A DNA stretch of 64,000 bases from Gracilaria domingensis (Eukaryota; Rhodophyta; Florideophyceae; Gracilariales; Gracilariaceae): the NCBI GenBank assembly GCA_022539475.1, contig VCMS01000183.1, forward strand, positions 62,001 through 126,000, given 5' to 3'. The notes below the pieces were generated by a model. That model was given only the letters and a program-made list of their open reading frames with translations, had not been told where the DNA came from and ran no database searches. Each line of letters opens with the position of its first letter. Position 1 is the stretch's first letter. Of the stretch, positions 21,101-32,018 are shown piece after piece. A program made the translations under genes and the position numbers.

Positions 21101-23983
21101 AGGAAGATGAAGCTGCTCAACAAGCTTCGGTCGCCCGCCACCGCCGACTCCCCCTTCGCCAACAAGTCGCCGAGGCCCGTCGCCGACCCCGCGGGCGCAC
21201 GCCTGCTAATCGGCCACATCGACCTGTGGCGCCCATACTGCTCGCACCTCTCGGCAACCCACGTCGAGCAGACGCTGGGGCGCGGCGAGGCCGACGCCGC
21301 CTCGCTCCCCTCGCAGTGCAACGCGCAAATCGCCGGCTGCACCGCCGCAGAGGTGGACACGATCGCGCGCGAGATGGGGCTCGATCTCCGGACGCAGCTC
21401 ACGTACGAAAACGAGGAGGAGGCGGAGGACCCCATGTTTGAGGCCAACCAGCTGGTGCGGCTGCCCAACTACCTCTTTGACGACAAGGAGGCCGTGCCGG
21501 ACGCGCTGCTGCAGTCGCTGCGATCGGCCATGCACTCGGGGCTCATCGAAGTGCTGTGGTCCTTGTCGCATCACGACGGAATCGACAACGAGCACAGGGC
21601 GCTATCGTGCGATATCGACCTCCTCAAGATTCCCATCTCGTGGCCAGGGAGAGCCGCTTTCCTCGCCCAGCAGTGCGCATGGCTGTCCAAATGACGCGCT
21701 GTTGTGCAAACTCTCAAGCGTCTTGATTCTTCCAACTGCTGTCGAGTGCGTCTCGCCGTCTACCTCACCCCCGAGGCATTCGGCTCCGTGTTCGTCAACG
21801 CCGCCACGTTTTGCAGCAGGAGCTCGCCGTACTCTATCATGACGCCCTTGGATGTCGGCGTTCCGCTCCGGACTCCATCCGCAACGCTACTCGCCAAGCA
21901 TCGGCTCACACACAGAATGACCTTGCCGACCAATACCTTCGCTCTGTATGACGTCTTTTCCATGCTGCAGCCACAACTCGCCGACAAAAGCACGCAAGCA
22001 TCGCCCTCTTCAGCAGCAGCCGTCGTCGGCTCCGTGCTCGATGCAAAGCTGGAAGGCAGTCAGTCGGAGACGTTCAGATCGCTCTTGTCAACCCAACGTT
22101 TCAGTGACCACGATCTTCGCGAGCGCAGCCAGGATATCATGGACGAGTTGAAGGAGATATGCGATGAACAGAACCAAGACACGAGCCTCAACTCCATTCA
22201 TCAGGCGTTCTTGCGTTCCAGTCTGTTCACCGTGTCCGCCGGCTATCAGCGTGCCGAGGAACAGCCCAGCAATATCAGGCTGCAGTTACGTTCCTATCAG
22301 TGTGAGAGTCTTGCATGGATGATTGATCGCGAGAAACAACGAAGTTTGAACGACCCATTCTGGATTCCAATCTCTGGCAAAGATCGAGACGATGCGGAAC
22401 GAACTCTGTACTATTGCCCGCTCACCGGGGCATTGTCCACAGTCCCGCCGCCTCCTGTCGTCGGTGGTGTGCTTGCGGAAGAGATGGGTCTCGGTAAGAC
22501 CATCATCGCTATCTCGCTCATCGATTCAACCTTCGAGCATGCGCGTCAAAGTCGATATGCCTCCGTTGCTGGCCATCGTTCGGATCTCATCAGCAGTGGC
22601 GCCACGCTCGTCGTCTGTCCCGTAACGCTGCTCAAGCAATGGGAGCAAGAGTTTAGGACAAAGCTACGGAATCCATTACGCGTGCTCACGTGGTACGGCG
22701 CGCGTACGAAGGACTCGAACAGGATCGCCGGTTATGATGTGGTGCTCACAACATACGGCGTGCTTTCGTGCAACAATTATGACTCGCTGACTAAGATCCA
22801 CTGGTATCGCCTTATCATCGACGAGAGCACCTATCTGCGTGGTGGCGCTAACAACTGTGCAACTGTGCTGAACTATGAATTGGTGTCTTCTCGTCGATGG
22901 GCAATCTCTGGGACGCCGTTTGGAAACCACTTACCCACTTTTCTCGGTACGATGCGCTTCCTAGGAGTGGTACCCTTTCCGTCCTCGAAAGATTTCGATT
23001 TCATCACATCCACATTCAACGAGGCCGCACTCAGGAACAATGCCGTGAATACCGACAGCATCTTCCTTGTTCCCCGCCTGGCATATGTGCTCAAGAGCCT
23101 CGTGATCAGACACGTCAAAGATCAGGAGTTCCGTGGCTCCGCTTTGGTCGAGTTGCCTCCCGCCTCTGGCCGCCTGGTCAAAGTGAAGGCGGATTGTTTG
23201 TAAAAGTCAATGTACAAGACTGTGGAGGAAAAGATTCAAAGTGCTGCGTTTCCGCGCTTGAAGAGTGAGCGGCAGTTCGGTGCGAATGTACTTCCGCTGC
23301 TCCAGTCGCTGATACCCGTCCGAATGATGGCGGACGGGGTTGTGCCCGAGGCTCGCGTATGGAATGTTGGAACTACTTCGCGCATCATCGGTTACTGCGG
23401 CAAAGCATCGGACGTACAACTGCCCGGGGGGATTCATACCGGAGCGAAGATCAAGCAGCTGATCGAAGACATTACATCGTACCCAGTGAGGGATGAGACA
23501 AACAAGTTCGTGATCTTCTCGGAGTTCCGGGAGGTTCAAGCGGCCATCAGGACTGCACTCGAGCGCGCCGGTCACAGGACTCTCACGCTTGAAGGCTCCA
23601 TGAGCGCGGTGAAGCGCGGCAAGATCATTCAGCAGTTTGCAGAGGACGTCGAAGTGTCAGCAATGGTGTTCAGCATGCGCTTGGGGGCGTGCGGACTCAC
23701 GCTGACGATGGCGAATGTTGTTGTGTTGTTCGAGGTGGGTGTGGACCATGCGCTGGAGCTGCAGGCAGTGAATCGCATCCATCGTATTGGTCAGACCCGT
23801 CCCGTGGAGACGCTCACGTATGTCACGGAGGATACGGTGGACGAACGTATGATGACCGTGAGACACAGACGGGGTTTACCGAGATACTTTGGCGACCTTG
23901 AGAAGATCAAGAAGGAGAAGGGCGGCACAAGTTTTACCAAGCTGGACGAAATGAGAATTCTTTTTGATTGGTCGCCTTGCTAA
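21101..23983 (+). pseudogene. Rad5-like SNF2-family helicase, main part
   Basis: About 960 codons. The ATP-binding half has motif I AEEMGLGKT (about 22475-22505; usually ADEMGLGKT), motif II IIDEST (about 22815; DEAH-like box) and motif III AISGTPFGN (about 22900-22925). The C-terminal half has KFVIFSEF (about 23503), LGACGLTLTMANVVVLFE (about 23680-23735) and motif VI QAVNRIHRIGQTRPVETL (about 23762-23815). GGVLAEEMGLGKT and HRIGQTRPVE are typical of Rad5/Rad16/HLTF-like SNF2 proteins, which remodel chromatin or act in damage tolerance in the nucleus. The RING finger that Rad5 relatives carry between the lobes is not seen. Two stops interrupt an otherwise continuous frame: TGA at 21692-21694 and TAA at 23201-23203. 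Together with the copia insertion upstream, the gene is almost certainly inactive here. Confidence 0.8.
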
Positions 23984-23999
23984 GTTGACATGCAGATGG

Positions 24000-24855
24000 T
24001 TTCGATTATCGAATGTTTCCATCACAATTGTTTGAGAGGAGCAAAGTGATTCTGTGGACTGATTCGGTACAGCTGTTATGGAAGAGGGGTTCCAGCTGTT
24101 GCCGAATGGCTCAGCTTCTGTCGACCACATTGACATGGTGCTGTCTGTTCAAGAACTTTGACTCCAGAACTTTCGCAATCTCAGTACGGTGAACTATGCC
24201 GACTCGACAATGGACAGCGACCTGGACCTGAATAAAGCCTGGAGAAGAAGCTAGGTTCTTCAGGTTAAGCTACCAAGATTACGCCTTGTTAGCGTTGCAG
24301 GAAGATACCCGCTTCCCCGTAGCTAAGTTTGTCGAGGCTAATGCCTGTCGTAAAACGTACACCACCGTCTCTTTTGAAGTCTCCCCTCGTCCTCCCGCAC
24401 CTCTCCGAACTCGACTGCCGTCGAATAGTCGGCAACTGCTTGGCTTTGGCAGTACACGTACATTGCGTAAAGCACCACGGCACGGAGGCGATCTGTTTGT
24501 CACACTGCGAGTCGCAATTTCTGAGCTGACCAGTGTATATCATGAATATTGTTTTCACCGCATCGTAACGCCAGTTGAGCGCAAAACTGTTTTGATGCGT
24601 GTAAATCCGAATCGGTGTACACAAGCACAACGGAGCCACCAATCTATATAGAAATGCGGGGAAGTGCGGGAAAAAGCACTTTTGTCACTTTGTATCGGAC
24701 AAATATGTTTCAAGTATTTGAAATATGTCACGTATACCGCTACACCCAATGGGCCTCTCCTGAAAATGCAAGTCCCATTTTCCATTTCGCATAACTGATG
24801 GCCTCCTAGTGGAATGCTGACTGCTAGCTCGCAGAGAGGTAAGGCGAATTATCTA
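24000..24855. other. SNF2 downstream region, no gene recognised
   Basis: Open frames of about 120 codons exist on both strands at 24286-24651, but they overlap each other and show no motif or plausible protein character. Confidence 0.45.
24228..24233 (+). terminator. AATAAA polyadenylation signal of the SNF2 gene
   Basis: AATAAA lies about 245 bases after the stop at 23983, the first such hexamer downstream on this strand that I found. Confidence 0.35.
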
Positions 24856-24861
24856 AATGGA

Positions 24862-25030
24862 ATTCAGGAGAAATCCAAAAGGTTCGATACAGAGAACTAA
24901 TTGGATCTGTCATGTATTTAATGCTTGAGACGCGCCGAGATTTGGCATATGCAGTTGGAACATTCAGTGCATATTACGAATGTCATAGCATCGAACACAA
25001 GAGAATATAAAGATACTTTCAAGGAACGAA
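24862..25030 (+). mobile_element. old Ty1/copia reverse-transcriptase fragment
   Basis: Plus-strand translation gives YRELIGSVMYLMLETRRDLA and then YAVGTFSAYYE, the conserved end of copia-type reverse transcriptase, followed by a degraded RYFQGT. It belongs to a different, more classical copia family than the two large elements here. A broken fossil fragment without LTRs. Confidence 0.75.
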
Positions 25031-25739
25031 AAATATTTCTTTGATGTAAAGAAAATCAGAAAACCCAACAATGGATGTCAACGGTGATTTTAGTTGAGGG
25101 TATTACAGAAAATTGAAAATCTGTATCTCGGTTTGCTAAGTTCAGATTAGATCAAATCTATTTATACAGAGGATAAGGACGCCAGCAGTAGGAGCTTTGC
25201 CATGAAAATAACGAAACAATAAAATGTGGTACATCTGTATGCATTCTGGGTCCGTACGTATGTTATTGTGCCATTTATAACCTATACTTCTTTATCAGCG
25301 ATTGATTAAGACTAGCATTGACAAATTGTTGTACTTGAGTAGATTTTGCTCTCCGGGAAGTTGACTGTGCCACCATGTTTCGAAGTGGTTAGCATCATTA
25401 ACATAACATCCTTCTTTAAATCAATAGCGGGGTCTTCGTCCTTTATTCCATTTTTGACTCGTATTGAGAGAAAATCTTTCACACCATATCCAACTGCTTA
25501 GAACTAAAGTTCGTCATTTACATAATTGTCGCTGAGCCTTCTTGAAAATAAAACGAATCATAAATAAGGCTTTTCGAATCATTTTTCTAGTCTGAATCTT
25601 TGTGAATTTAATGGCTAGGACATTGTAGTTCCGCATTACGCGTATTTCGAACTTTGCAAAGTACTTCAGCGACATTTGTTACATGTTCTTCGTTAAGCTT
25701 TTTAATGCTAACTGTGTTTATTCTGACGATGGGCGAAGT
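25031..25739. other. AT-rich intergenic sequence
   Basis: No gene seen. It separates the copia fragment from the LINE copy. Confidence 0.5.
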
Positions 25740-25753
25740 GAAAAGGAAACAGA

Positions 25754-26072
25754 AGTAATAATGGCGCAATTCTTCACAGGACATGTGCCATCACTTCACC
25801 CTGTGGCCTCCTATCTGAATCGTAAAACGCTACGATGCACCTGTGGTACGAACGTTAAGAAAGACTGCAACCATGTGGTCTTACGATGCCCATTATCGAA
25901 CATGTCTCGACCAGTCCTCCTGGCTGGACAGCCAAACGAAGCCAAATCATCAGTGCAGTACCTGATAAGACATAACTCACAGAACTTCTTGGCCTTTTTG
26001 GAGAGAGAGAACCTCCTCTGAGGCTCTACTGTAGTTTAGGAATAAGAAACTACTGTCCAAAATAAAGAAGAA
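25754..26072 (+). mobile_element. 5'-truncated LINE (non-LTR retrotransposon) copy
   Basis: The 319-bp insert is bounded by a 14-bp target duplication, GAAAAGGAAACAGA, at 25740-25753 and 26073-26086. It carries the last about 88 codons of a LINE ORF2: QFFTGHVPSLHPVASYLNRK, then CTCG, H and C spaced as in the zinc-binding tail that follows RNase H in I/Jockey/R1-type elements, ending with FLAFLEREN and a stop at 26021. A short 3' end with AATAAAG and an A-rich tail follows. Severe 5' truncation is normal for LINEs. The duplication shows it is a single insertion event. Confidence 0.8.
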
Positions 26073-26086
26073 GAAAAGGAAACAGA

Positions 26087-26577
26087 GATGTTGGGAGAGT
26101 AGCCATTTGCAGCACTGAGACACTGTTCTGTATACAAGTCGTATTTTACGTTTACTGTGTCCGGCTGTCTTCCTACCTTGTTGAAACGCTGATGGACAAT
26201 ATCATCTGAAGCACACTGTGCTTCGCACAGAATAGGAATTTCAAGAACATTCTCGGCTTAACGAGAAATAAAGTACACGAAGGCTATTATGTCAGTGTAT
26301 TGGTAGTTGTGTCGGTACCCTGTCCTCTAAAGTATATAGCCTTTACATGAATATATTCCATAGAGTTCCTCTTGTCGTTTCTATATGCATGAAAAGTCTA
26401 CTCATGCACCATATATCGGTTTCCGTACGCCCTGAGCTCTACATACCACGTTAATCTACGTGGACGTTAACGTTTATAAGTCCTGACGTTCGCCTTCAAT
26501 TCGCATGCCCCCACATTTCCGCTTGTTGATTTCCCCAGCCATCGCACAGCTTCCTAACTCACCCCCGCGCCGAAACC
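26087..26577. other. upstream region of the secreted protein gene
   Basis: No coding frame. A TATA-like TTATAAG lies near 26474, about 100 bases before the ATG. Confidence 0.45.
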
Positions 26578-27630
26578 ATGTCCACCCCGTACGCAGCATT
26601 CCTTTTTGTTATGCTGTTCGCCTCCGTCCATCGTGGCGTAGAGAGCCAACACTGGATAGAAGACCTCATTCTCGCGGGCAGAACCGACTGCCCTCCTGGC
26701 TCCGGCGTTAGTGCAAGCGGTTCTTGTGAAATCTGTCAACCTGGCACCTTTGGAATCAGTATTGGTCCGTGCGATCCGTGTTACGCAGGAAGCTTTGCAA
26801 ACGAAACAGGCCAAGCCTCATGCACTCCATGTCCCCCAGGAACTCTGTCCCGCTCTGGAGCAACTTTCTGCATCTATTGTCCAGACGGGCAGCTACCGCT
26901 GAGCGACGGAAGTTGCGGATTGTGTCCCCCTGGCGAGTATCACGATCTGCAATTCGGTGCGAAGTGTACGAAATGCCTAGCAGGTTTCTTCAAGCCCGAA
27001 GCAGGAAATAGCCCGTGCTTGCCATGTCCACTTCACTCGTTTTCGCTCTTCGGTGCCGCTAATTGTACGAAATGTGAAGAGAATCAGACTCTGATGAGAG
27101 ACGGAACTTGTGCATCATGTCCTCCGGGACAGTTCATGAGCGAGTCGGAGCAGCAATGCGAAGATTGCAATCCTGGTCGGTTCACAGATTTCCCGAATGC
27201 AATGAGCTATTGCTTCCCGTGCGGCGGCAATTCTTTCTCGAAGAGAGGTTCAACCGAGTGCGTAAGTTGCCCGAAGCGCCAGGTTTATATTCAGAGTTCA
27301 GAAAGGTGTGAAGTTTGCCCGCCCGGAACTTCGTACAACTCCGAAACTTTGGAGTGTGACGAGTGTTCGTACAACCAGTTTAGCCGAGGACATGGAGAGC
27401 GATATTGTACACGATGTGCACCAAATAGTTTTGCTCGTCGTGGTGCAACCACATGTTTTGCTTGTGAGCCTGGAACCGTTTTCATAGCGGATATTGACGC
27501 GTGTGGAACTTGTGGTGATGGCGTCCAATACAATTCGTTCGAAGCGAGCTGCAGAGATTTCTATTCGTACCGCTATTCCTTTGGGACCCCTACGCCGGAG
27601 CCATCTCCATTTCTGGAAGAGTTGGAGTGA
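26578..27630 (+). CDS. secreted GCC2/GCC3-like cysteine-rich repeat protein
   Basis: 350 residues. Residues 1-23 form a signal peptide (hydrophobic AAFLFVMLFASV core). The rest is about eight repeats of the type C..C.PGTF......C.PCP.G..S..G...C..C, as in the ephrin-receptor-like GCC2_GCC3 / TNFR-like disulfide repeats; clear examples are CEICQPGTFG, CTPCPPGTLSRSG and CLPCPLHSFSLFG. No transmembrane helix or GPI-like tail ends the protein, so it is probably released or wall-bound. The single-exon frame starts at the only ATG that gives a signal peptide, with a TATA-like box about 100 bases upstream. A related, longer gene lies on the opposite strand at 29162-30972. Ligand unknown. Confidence 0.85.
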   Translation: MSTPYAAFLFVMLFASVHRGVESQHWIEDLILAGRTDCPPGSGVSASGSCEICQPGTFGISIGPCDPCYAGSFANETGQASCTPCPPGTLSRSGATFCIYCPDGQLPLSDGSCGLCPPGEYHDLQFGAKCTKCLAGFFKPEAGNSPCLPCPLHSFSLFGAANCTKCEENQTLMRDGTCASCPPGQFMSESEQQCEDCNPGRFTDFPNAMSYCFPCGGNSFSKRGSTECVSCPKRQVYIQSSERCEVCPPGTSYNSETLECDECSYNQFSRGHGERYCTRCAPNSFARRGATTCFACEPGTVFIADIDACGTCGDGVQYNSFEASCRDFYSYRYSFGTPTPEPSPFLEELE

Positions 27631-27736
27631 GGGTGATAGACTAAAAAGTAATTATATGATGAGGATTCCACACTTTGTGGTAATTCTCAATACTGAGTAG
27701 TAAAAATTGCAAAAGCGAATTTCGTACGCGTGGGTG
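27631..27736. other. short spacer between converging genes
   Basis: No feature seen. Confidence 0.4.
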
Positions 27737-27910
27737 TCAGCATTTGCGCGTTCCGGAAAAACTCCACCACCGATCCCTTGATGGTCTCCGCTCAGCTCGC
27801 CGAGCTCCTGCTAGGATTCCAGCTTTCAGATTCCATGCCAACGAGGCTTCACTGATTAGCGGTGTTATAGTGACAAGCGTCAACACTATAATTAGCTTCA
27901 CCGTTTCCAT
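27737..27910 (-). CDS. candidate small secreted cationic peptide
   Basis: A 57-residue frame with a textbook signal peptide: METVKLIIVLTLVTITPLIS then EASLA, a likely cleavage after Ala25. The mature 32 residues are strongly basic (WNLKAGILAGARRAERR, then PSRDRWWS, ending GTRKC), with an amphipathic-looking first half and two adjacent Trp. It sits within the cluster of secreted protein genes. No family is recognised. It could be a secreted peptide, an exon of a longer gene or chance; the combination of signal and cationic remainder makes chance less likely. Confidence 0.4.
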   Translation of the reverse strand: METVKLIIVLTLVTITPLISEASLAWNLKAGILAGARRAERRPSRDRWWSFSGTRKC

Positions 27911-28543
27911 GAGAAAGAATTAACTATGCCCTTCCGTCGCGGGCATACCAGAATTTTCAAGGCTTGGCATTTTTTCAAAATCGTTTCCAAAGTTTGGAAG
28001 AAGTTTAGGAACCTTTTTCGAACTTTTGAGAGAGAAAAACAAGGGATGAGTTTATTAATTTTGCTTTGGCAAAAACATTAAAATTTAACGTTAAATGTCG
28101 TTCGGGAAAGGCATTTTTAAAGGTACAAACCTTTTTTTTGAATTTGAATTCAAAAACTGAAAAATGGATTTGATCTGCTTACCCTGCAACTGAAGACGAC
28201 TCAATGCCAAAAGCCTGCGAAGATGGTCTTGGCCAGATCGACCGATGCCTGCAGAGCTGCGTCTAAGGCAAAACTTACTTCATAAAGCAATGCCTCCTCA
28301 CCTAAAGGAAACCCCTGCGCAATGAATCATTTTTTGAAACGAAAGCCAGCAATGAATACTTCAAAACGTGGGCCGGGGAGGAGGGAGGAGGAGGTGCACT
28401 GCGCGTTTGCCTCGTGTGGAGTGACACGGAATGCGGAGGTGGACGTGGAAACCTCCCACCGGCGAGCCATTCTGTGAGCCGAAGAAGCTCGTGCTCAATT
28501 CAGACGCCGTTAGCACAGCGTCGCAGCCACCGGCGTCGGCGTC
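27911..28543. other. intergenic, AT-rich then mixed
   Basis: No gene seen. Runs of A and T around 28030-28160; no repeat recognised. Confidence 0.45.
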
Positions 28544-29042
28544 TCACCTCGGGAAGCCCAACTGCACGTCGCGGTGCGCGAAGATGCCGTCCAGCCCCAG
28601 GAAGCCGCGGCCAAACTTCGACTTCTCGCTCTCCTCGCCCACCTCGTGTCGCACGTAGCTAACGTCCTCCAGCAGCCTCTTCGCGTCCTCGAAGCTGGGC
28701 GTCACCTTGATCGCGATCACGTCGATGCGTGTGCGCGCAAAGTCGATGCTGCGCAGCACCGGCAGCTCGTGCCCCTCCACGTCCAGGCTCATCAGGTCCA
28801 CGCGCCAAACCGCGTTGCGGTCGAGCACCGCCTGCGCCGTCGTGCACCGCTCCTCCACCATCGTGCCCTTCGAGCTATTGCCGAACTCGAGCTATTGCCG
28901 AAGTTGCACGAGTCGCCCACCACGCCGCCGATCGCCCCGAGCATCGGGAACTGCACCGTCTCGCCGTCCGTCGCGCCCGCGCACGTCTGGTGGGTGCTGC
29001 ATGGTGCGCAACATGCGTACCGGTCATCTTGTTCACACTGTA
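28544..29042 (-). pseudogene. FkbM-type methyltransferase, partial, broken by a 17-bp duplication
   Basis: The C-terminal 105 codons read VDLMSLDVEGHELPVLRSID, then DVIAIKVTPSFEDAKRLLED, matching the end of FkbM-family SAM-dependent methyltransferases (D.EG.E..VL...D). Upstream in another frame comes TDGETVQFPMLGAIGGVVGD, also family-like. The two frames are separated by an exact tandem copy of a 17-base unit around TCGAGCTATTGCCGAAC (28869-28902); one unit alone would leave a single frame. On the minus strand a good 3' splice site, TTCATCATTACAG, precedes the first homologous codon near 29042, so a 5' exon is expected but not found before the next gene. Host gene remnant; substrate unknown. 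Confidence 0.6.
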
Positions 29043-29161
29043 ATGATGAATAATGAAAGCATAGTTTACAGTAATAAGATCATGAAAGATTCCAAATATA
29101 TGGCAACCGTGGACACGTGCACATGGTACCAGGTATAATACGTGTACAGCGTGTAACTGGC

Positions 29162-30972
29162 TCAACAGACTCCAGAAGTGAAGGCTTCCCACCATGCTGG
29201 GAAACTCTCGCGCTCTCTCTGTACGTCCAAATCCAGTGGATGATTGAAAGGTGCAGATGCGCTGGGAGCTCCAAACGACAAGCATTCCGTGTCGCCTATA
29301 CCGTAAGTAAACGTCCCTGGCGGACACTTTTCACATTCCATTGCTCCGTCGTTGCGTGTGACGAAACCAGCGGGACATTTCTCACATGGCGTATGCTCAG
29401 TACATCTGGGACACACCGAGCTTAGCATTCTCTCGTATGTGGCCACCACCCGATATGTTCCGGCGGGGCACTGCACACATTCATTCTCACCTTCCGCAAC
29501 AGATTTTCCGTAGCTCCCTGCGGGGCACTCGGAGCAAGTTCCATCCATCATCCCGATGTTTTGCGCAAGGGGTCCTCGACATCCGCAGCTATAGTCATAG
29601 TCCCGCACTTGACTCCCAGGGCAAGGTTCACATTCCCGGAATTCGTATAACCCGGAACTTCCAGGTACGCATGGAGGACAAGCGTATGAACCGTCTTCAG
29701 AGACAGAACATTCTTTGGACACACAGAAAGGATGATCTCCGTGATCTATCGCAAGCTGCTCGTCAATGGCACAGTTTGTTTCTCGGTTAACGCATTTGTC
29801 AGGATAGGCATCAGGTACCATTCCTTCCGGGCAACTTTCACATTGAGTTGCACCAGAGTCTGTTGAAACTTTTCCGCTCGGGCATGGCAGGCACTCGGCT
29901 GAATTTGTTTCCGAACTATAGAATCCAGGACGGCAAGGCACGCAAAAGCGAGCAAACTGCGTGTCATGGATGTGTGTTCCTGGAGCACAAGTTTGACTGA
30001 CAACAGGAATCCTAGGCAGCTCATCCCATGGAACACAGTGAGATTTTTCCACCTTCGCCCTGATTACATCTGCACATGGCGCGCATGTTAGCGGGAGCCC
30101 ACCAACACTACCCTCATGGCTGGGACAGGGCACGCAATGTTCCGTTGCAATGTCATACCTCTCATCAACTTCGCACCGTTCACAGTCCCCAGTCGAGGTT
30201 TCGATGTAGCCACGAGGACAAGGTCCGTTCACTTTTCGGCAAAATCTTCTGCCAGGGGTGTACGACTCTGTGTTCTCAGGACAATCGAAGCATTTAGGAT
30301 ACGAAATGTATCCGCGATAGAATCTGCCGTACTGACCCGCTTCGCATGGTATGCACCTTTGAGAAGCGAAGTCAGCCTCGGATTCAGTACCTAACGGGCA
30401 CAACGTACATTTCGCCGCGGCTGCACCGCTGAATGTTCCTTCTGGACATCTATCGCAAGTACGGTGTTCAGAAGATGTACCAGGTGCGCATGATTGCATT
30501 GATGAATTGAAGAAGCTCCCCGAACAGCAGCGTGTCCCGGAGGGCAATCTTTACACTCCAGAAGGTTTTCCTCATCGGCATAACCATAATTGCATTCTTG
30601 GCACCCGTCAGTACGGAATATTGGCCATGCAGTAAAGACTGAATGACCTACTGGACATTGAGCACATCGTGCAGAACCCTCTAACGATTTTGTACCTTCT
30701 GGACATTGGATGCATGACGCGGATCCAGCTACTGAAAAACTTCCCGCGGGACACAGTCGGCAAACTTGAGAGCTTTGAGCTCCAGCGTACGAGATGTACC
30801 GTCCGGCGCTACATGGTACGCATGTCGTGGAGTTTACAGCATATTGATACGACCCTGGAGGGCAGAGCACGCATTGAGACGTGGTCGAGTTCCAATAAGA
30901 GCCTCTCTGACAGCCATTACCGGTCACGACATTAGGGAAGAGGATAAATGAGATAATTAAAGCTTGAAACAT
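29162..30972 (-). CDS. secreted GCC2/GCC3-like cysteine-rich repeat protein, one frameshift
   Basis: Two overlapping minus-strand frames together give about 600 residues. The first starts with a signal peptide (MFQALIISFILFPNVVTGNG) and repeats such as CVLCPPGSYQYAVNSTTC and CIQCPEGTKSLEGSARC; the second continues with CDRCPEGTFSGAAAAKC, CVPCRPGFYSSETNSAEC and CEKCPPGTFTYG to a stop at 29162. They meet near 30535 in CPPGT, where one base appears to be missing; homology is continuous, so a single-base frameshift or read error is more likely than an intron. About twelve Cys-rich repeats of the GCC2_GCC3 type, no transmembrane segment. A TATA-like ATATATATAT lies about 150 bases upstream (31121-31130). 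Paralogue of 26578-27630, facing it. Confidence 0.75.
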
Positions 30973-32018
30973 GGTGACGCTTGAGTTCGACGCAAACTTG
31001 ATATTGCTTGAGTGATCAGCTGTTGAAAGTCTGAAAGCGGGTCGAAAACATTCTCTTTGAACATCACGACTTCGCTCTTTGTTGGAGACGAGAAAGAACG
31101 AACAATGCTCTTAAGCCTGAGAATATATATATGGCTTTGCTCCTTTAGGACTGGGGCAGGGTGGGACTGAGTGTGTAACCCGGAACCTCCGTAAAGAGCT
31201 TCCCCTATAGACCCAATGCAAATTATGAACTTCACCGATGATGAAGAAAATACACGCATGCATCCAACACTACAAACAGACACATGATTTGCATGAAATG
31301 CTAAGCATTTGTTTGATAGCTTAGCATATGAACCTAGATTCTTGCAGTCTCGGACGGATAAATACATGCCCGCATACGGGCTAATCCTATGCGAAACTTT
31401 GCATTCGAATCGAAAAATGATCGTCAAGAAAATATACGAAATTTGTTAGATTCATATTATTTAAATGAGCATAAAAAATTTTAATGAACAGTTTTGATCT
31501 ATGAGAAAGTCATCCCTTTTAAAAATTAGACCTCTTTAATTTTCAGTTGGTCTCTTGGATATGCCCTACTTTATGTGGCACGTTTCATTTCAGAAAAGAT
31601 TTTCACAAAGAGTTCATACTCGAGGACTAAATCTTTGACCAAAATAATTTTGATCTCCAAATGCTCATGTTCTTTTTCTTACTTCTTTTTTCCAATTTTA
31701 AGGACGAGAAAAGAAAAGAACTTAGATAGGTTTGAAGGGTTTGTTTTACTCTTGAAGGACTTTTTTACTGCTTTAAGAATAAAAATTAGTGAAGTCCTAC
31801 TTAGTAATTTTACTCTATATAATAATTTATACGAAGTATTTCAAATCGAGCACCATGTGAGAATCAACGTGTCACATTAAAAGTGTTCATTTAATTTCTA
31901 AGTTCTAAGTCTCTAGCTAGAAAAGCAAGTGTAAGCTTATGGAAAAAGCACTGCGCAAATCCTGGGATTTGCTCAATGCCGCTTCTCAAGGCACCGATGA
32001 AAGGTAGTGAATCCTTGG
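30973..32018. other. intergenic between two minus-strand secreted protein genes
   Basis: 30973-31150 holds the promoter of the upstream gene. 31430-31900 is AT-rich without genes; a 101-codon frame at 31575 has no protein-like character. Confidence 0.5.
31121..31130 (-). promoter_or_regulatory. TATA-like box for the gene at 29162-30972
   Basis: ATATATATAT about 150 bases before the ATG at 30972. Confidence 0.35.

Noticed and set aside
21692-21694. TGA in the helicase as a selenocysteine or reassigned codon
   Set aside because: The same gene also has an in-frame TAA, and other genes have TAG; no family position with selenocysteine is known here.
24286-24651. 121-codon plus frame and 117-codon minus frame
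   Set aside because: They overlap each other, lack motifs and lie in the helicase downstream region.
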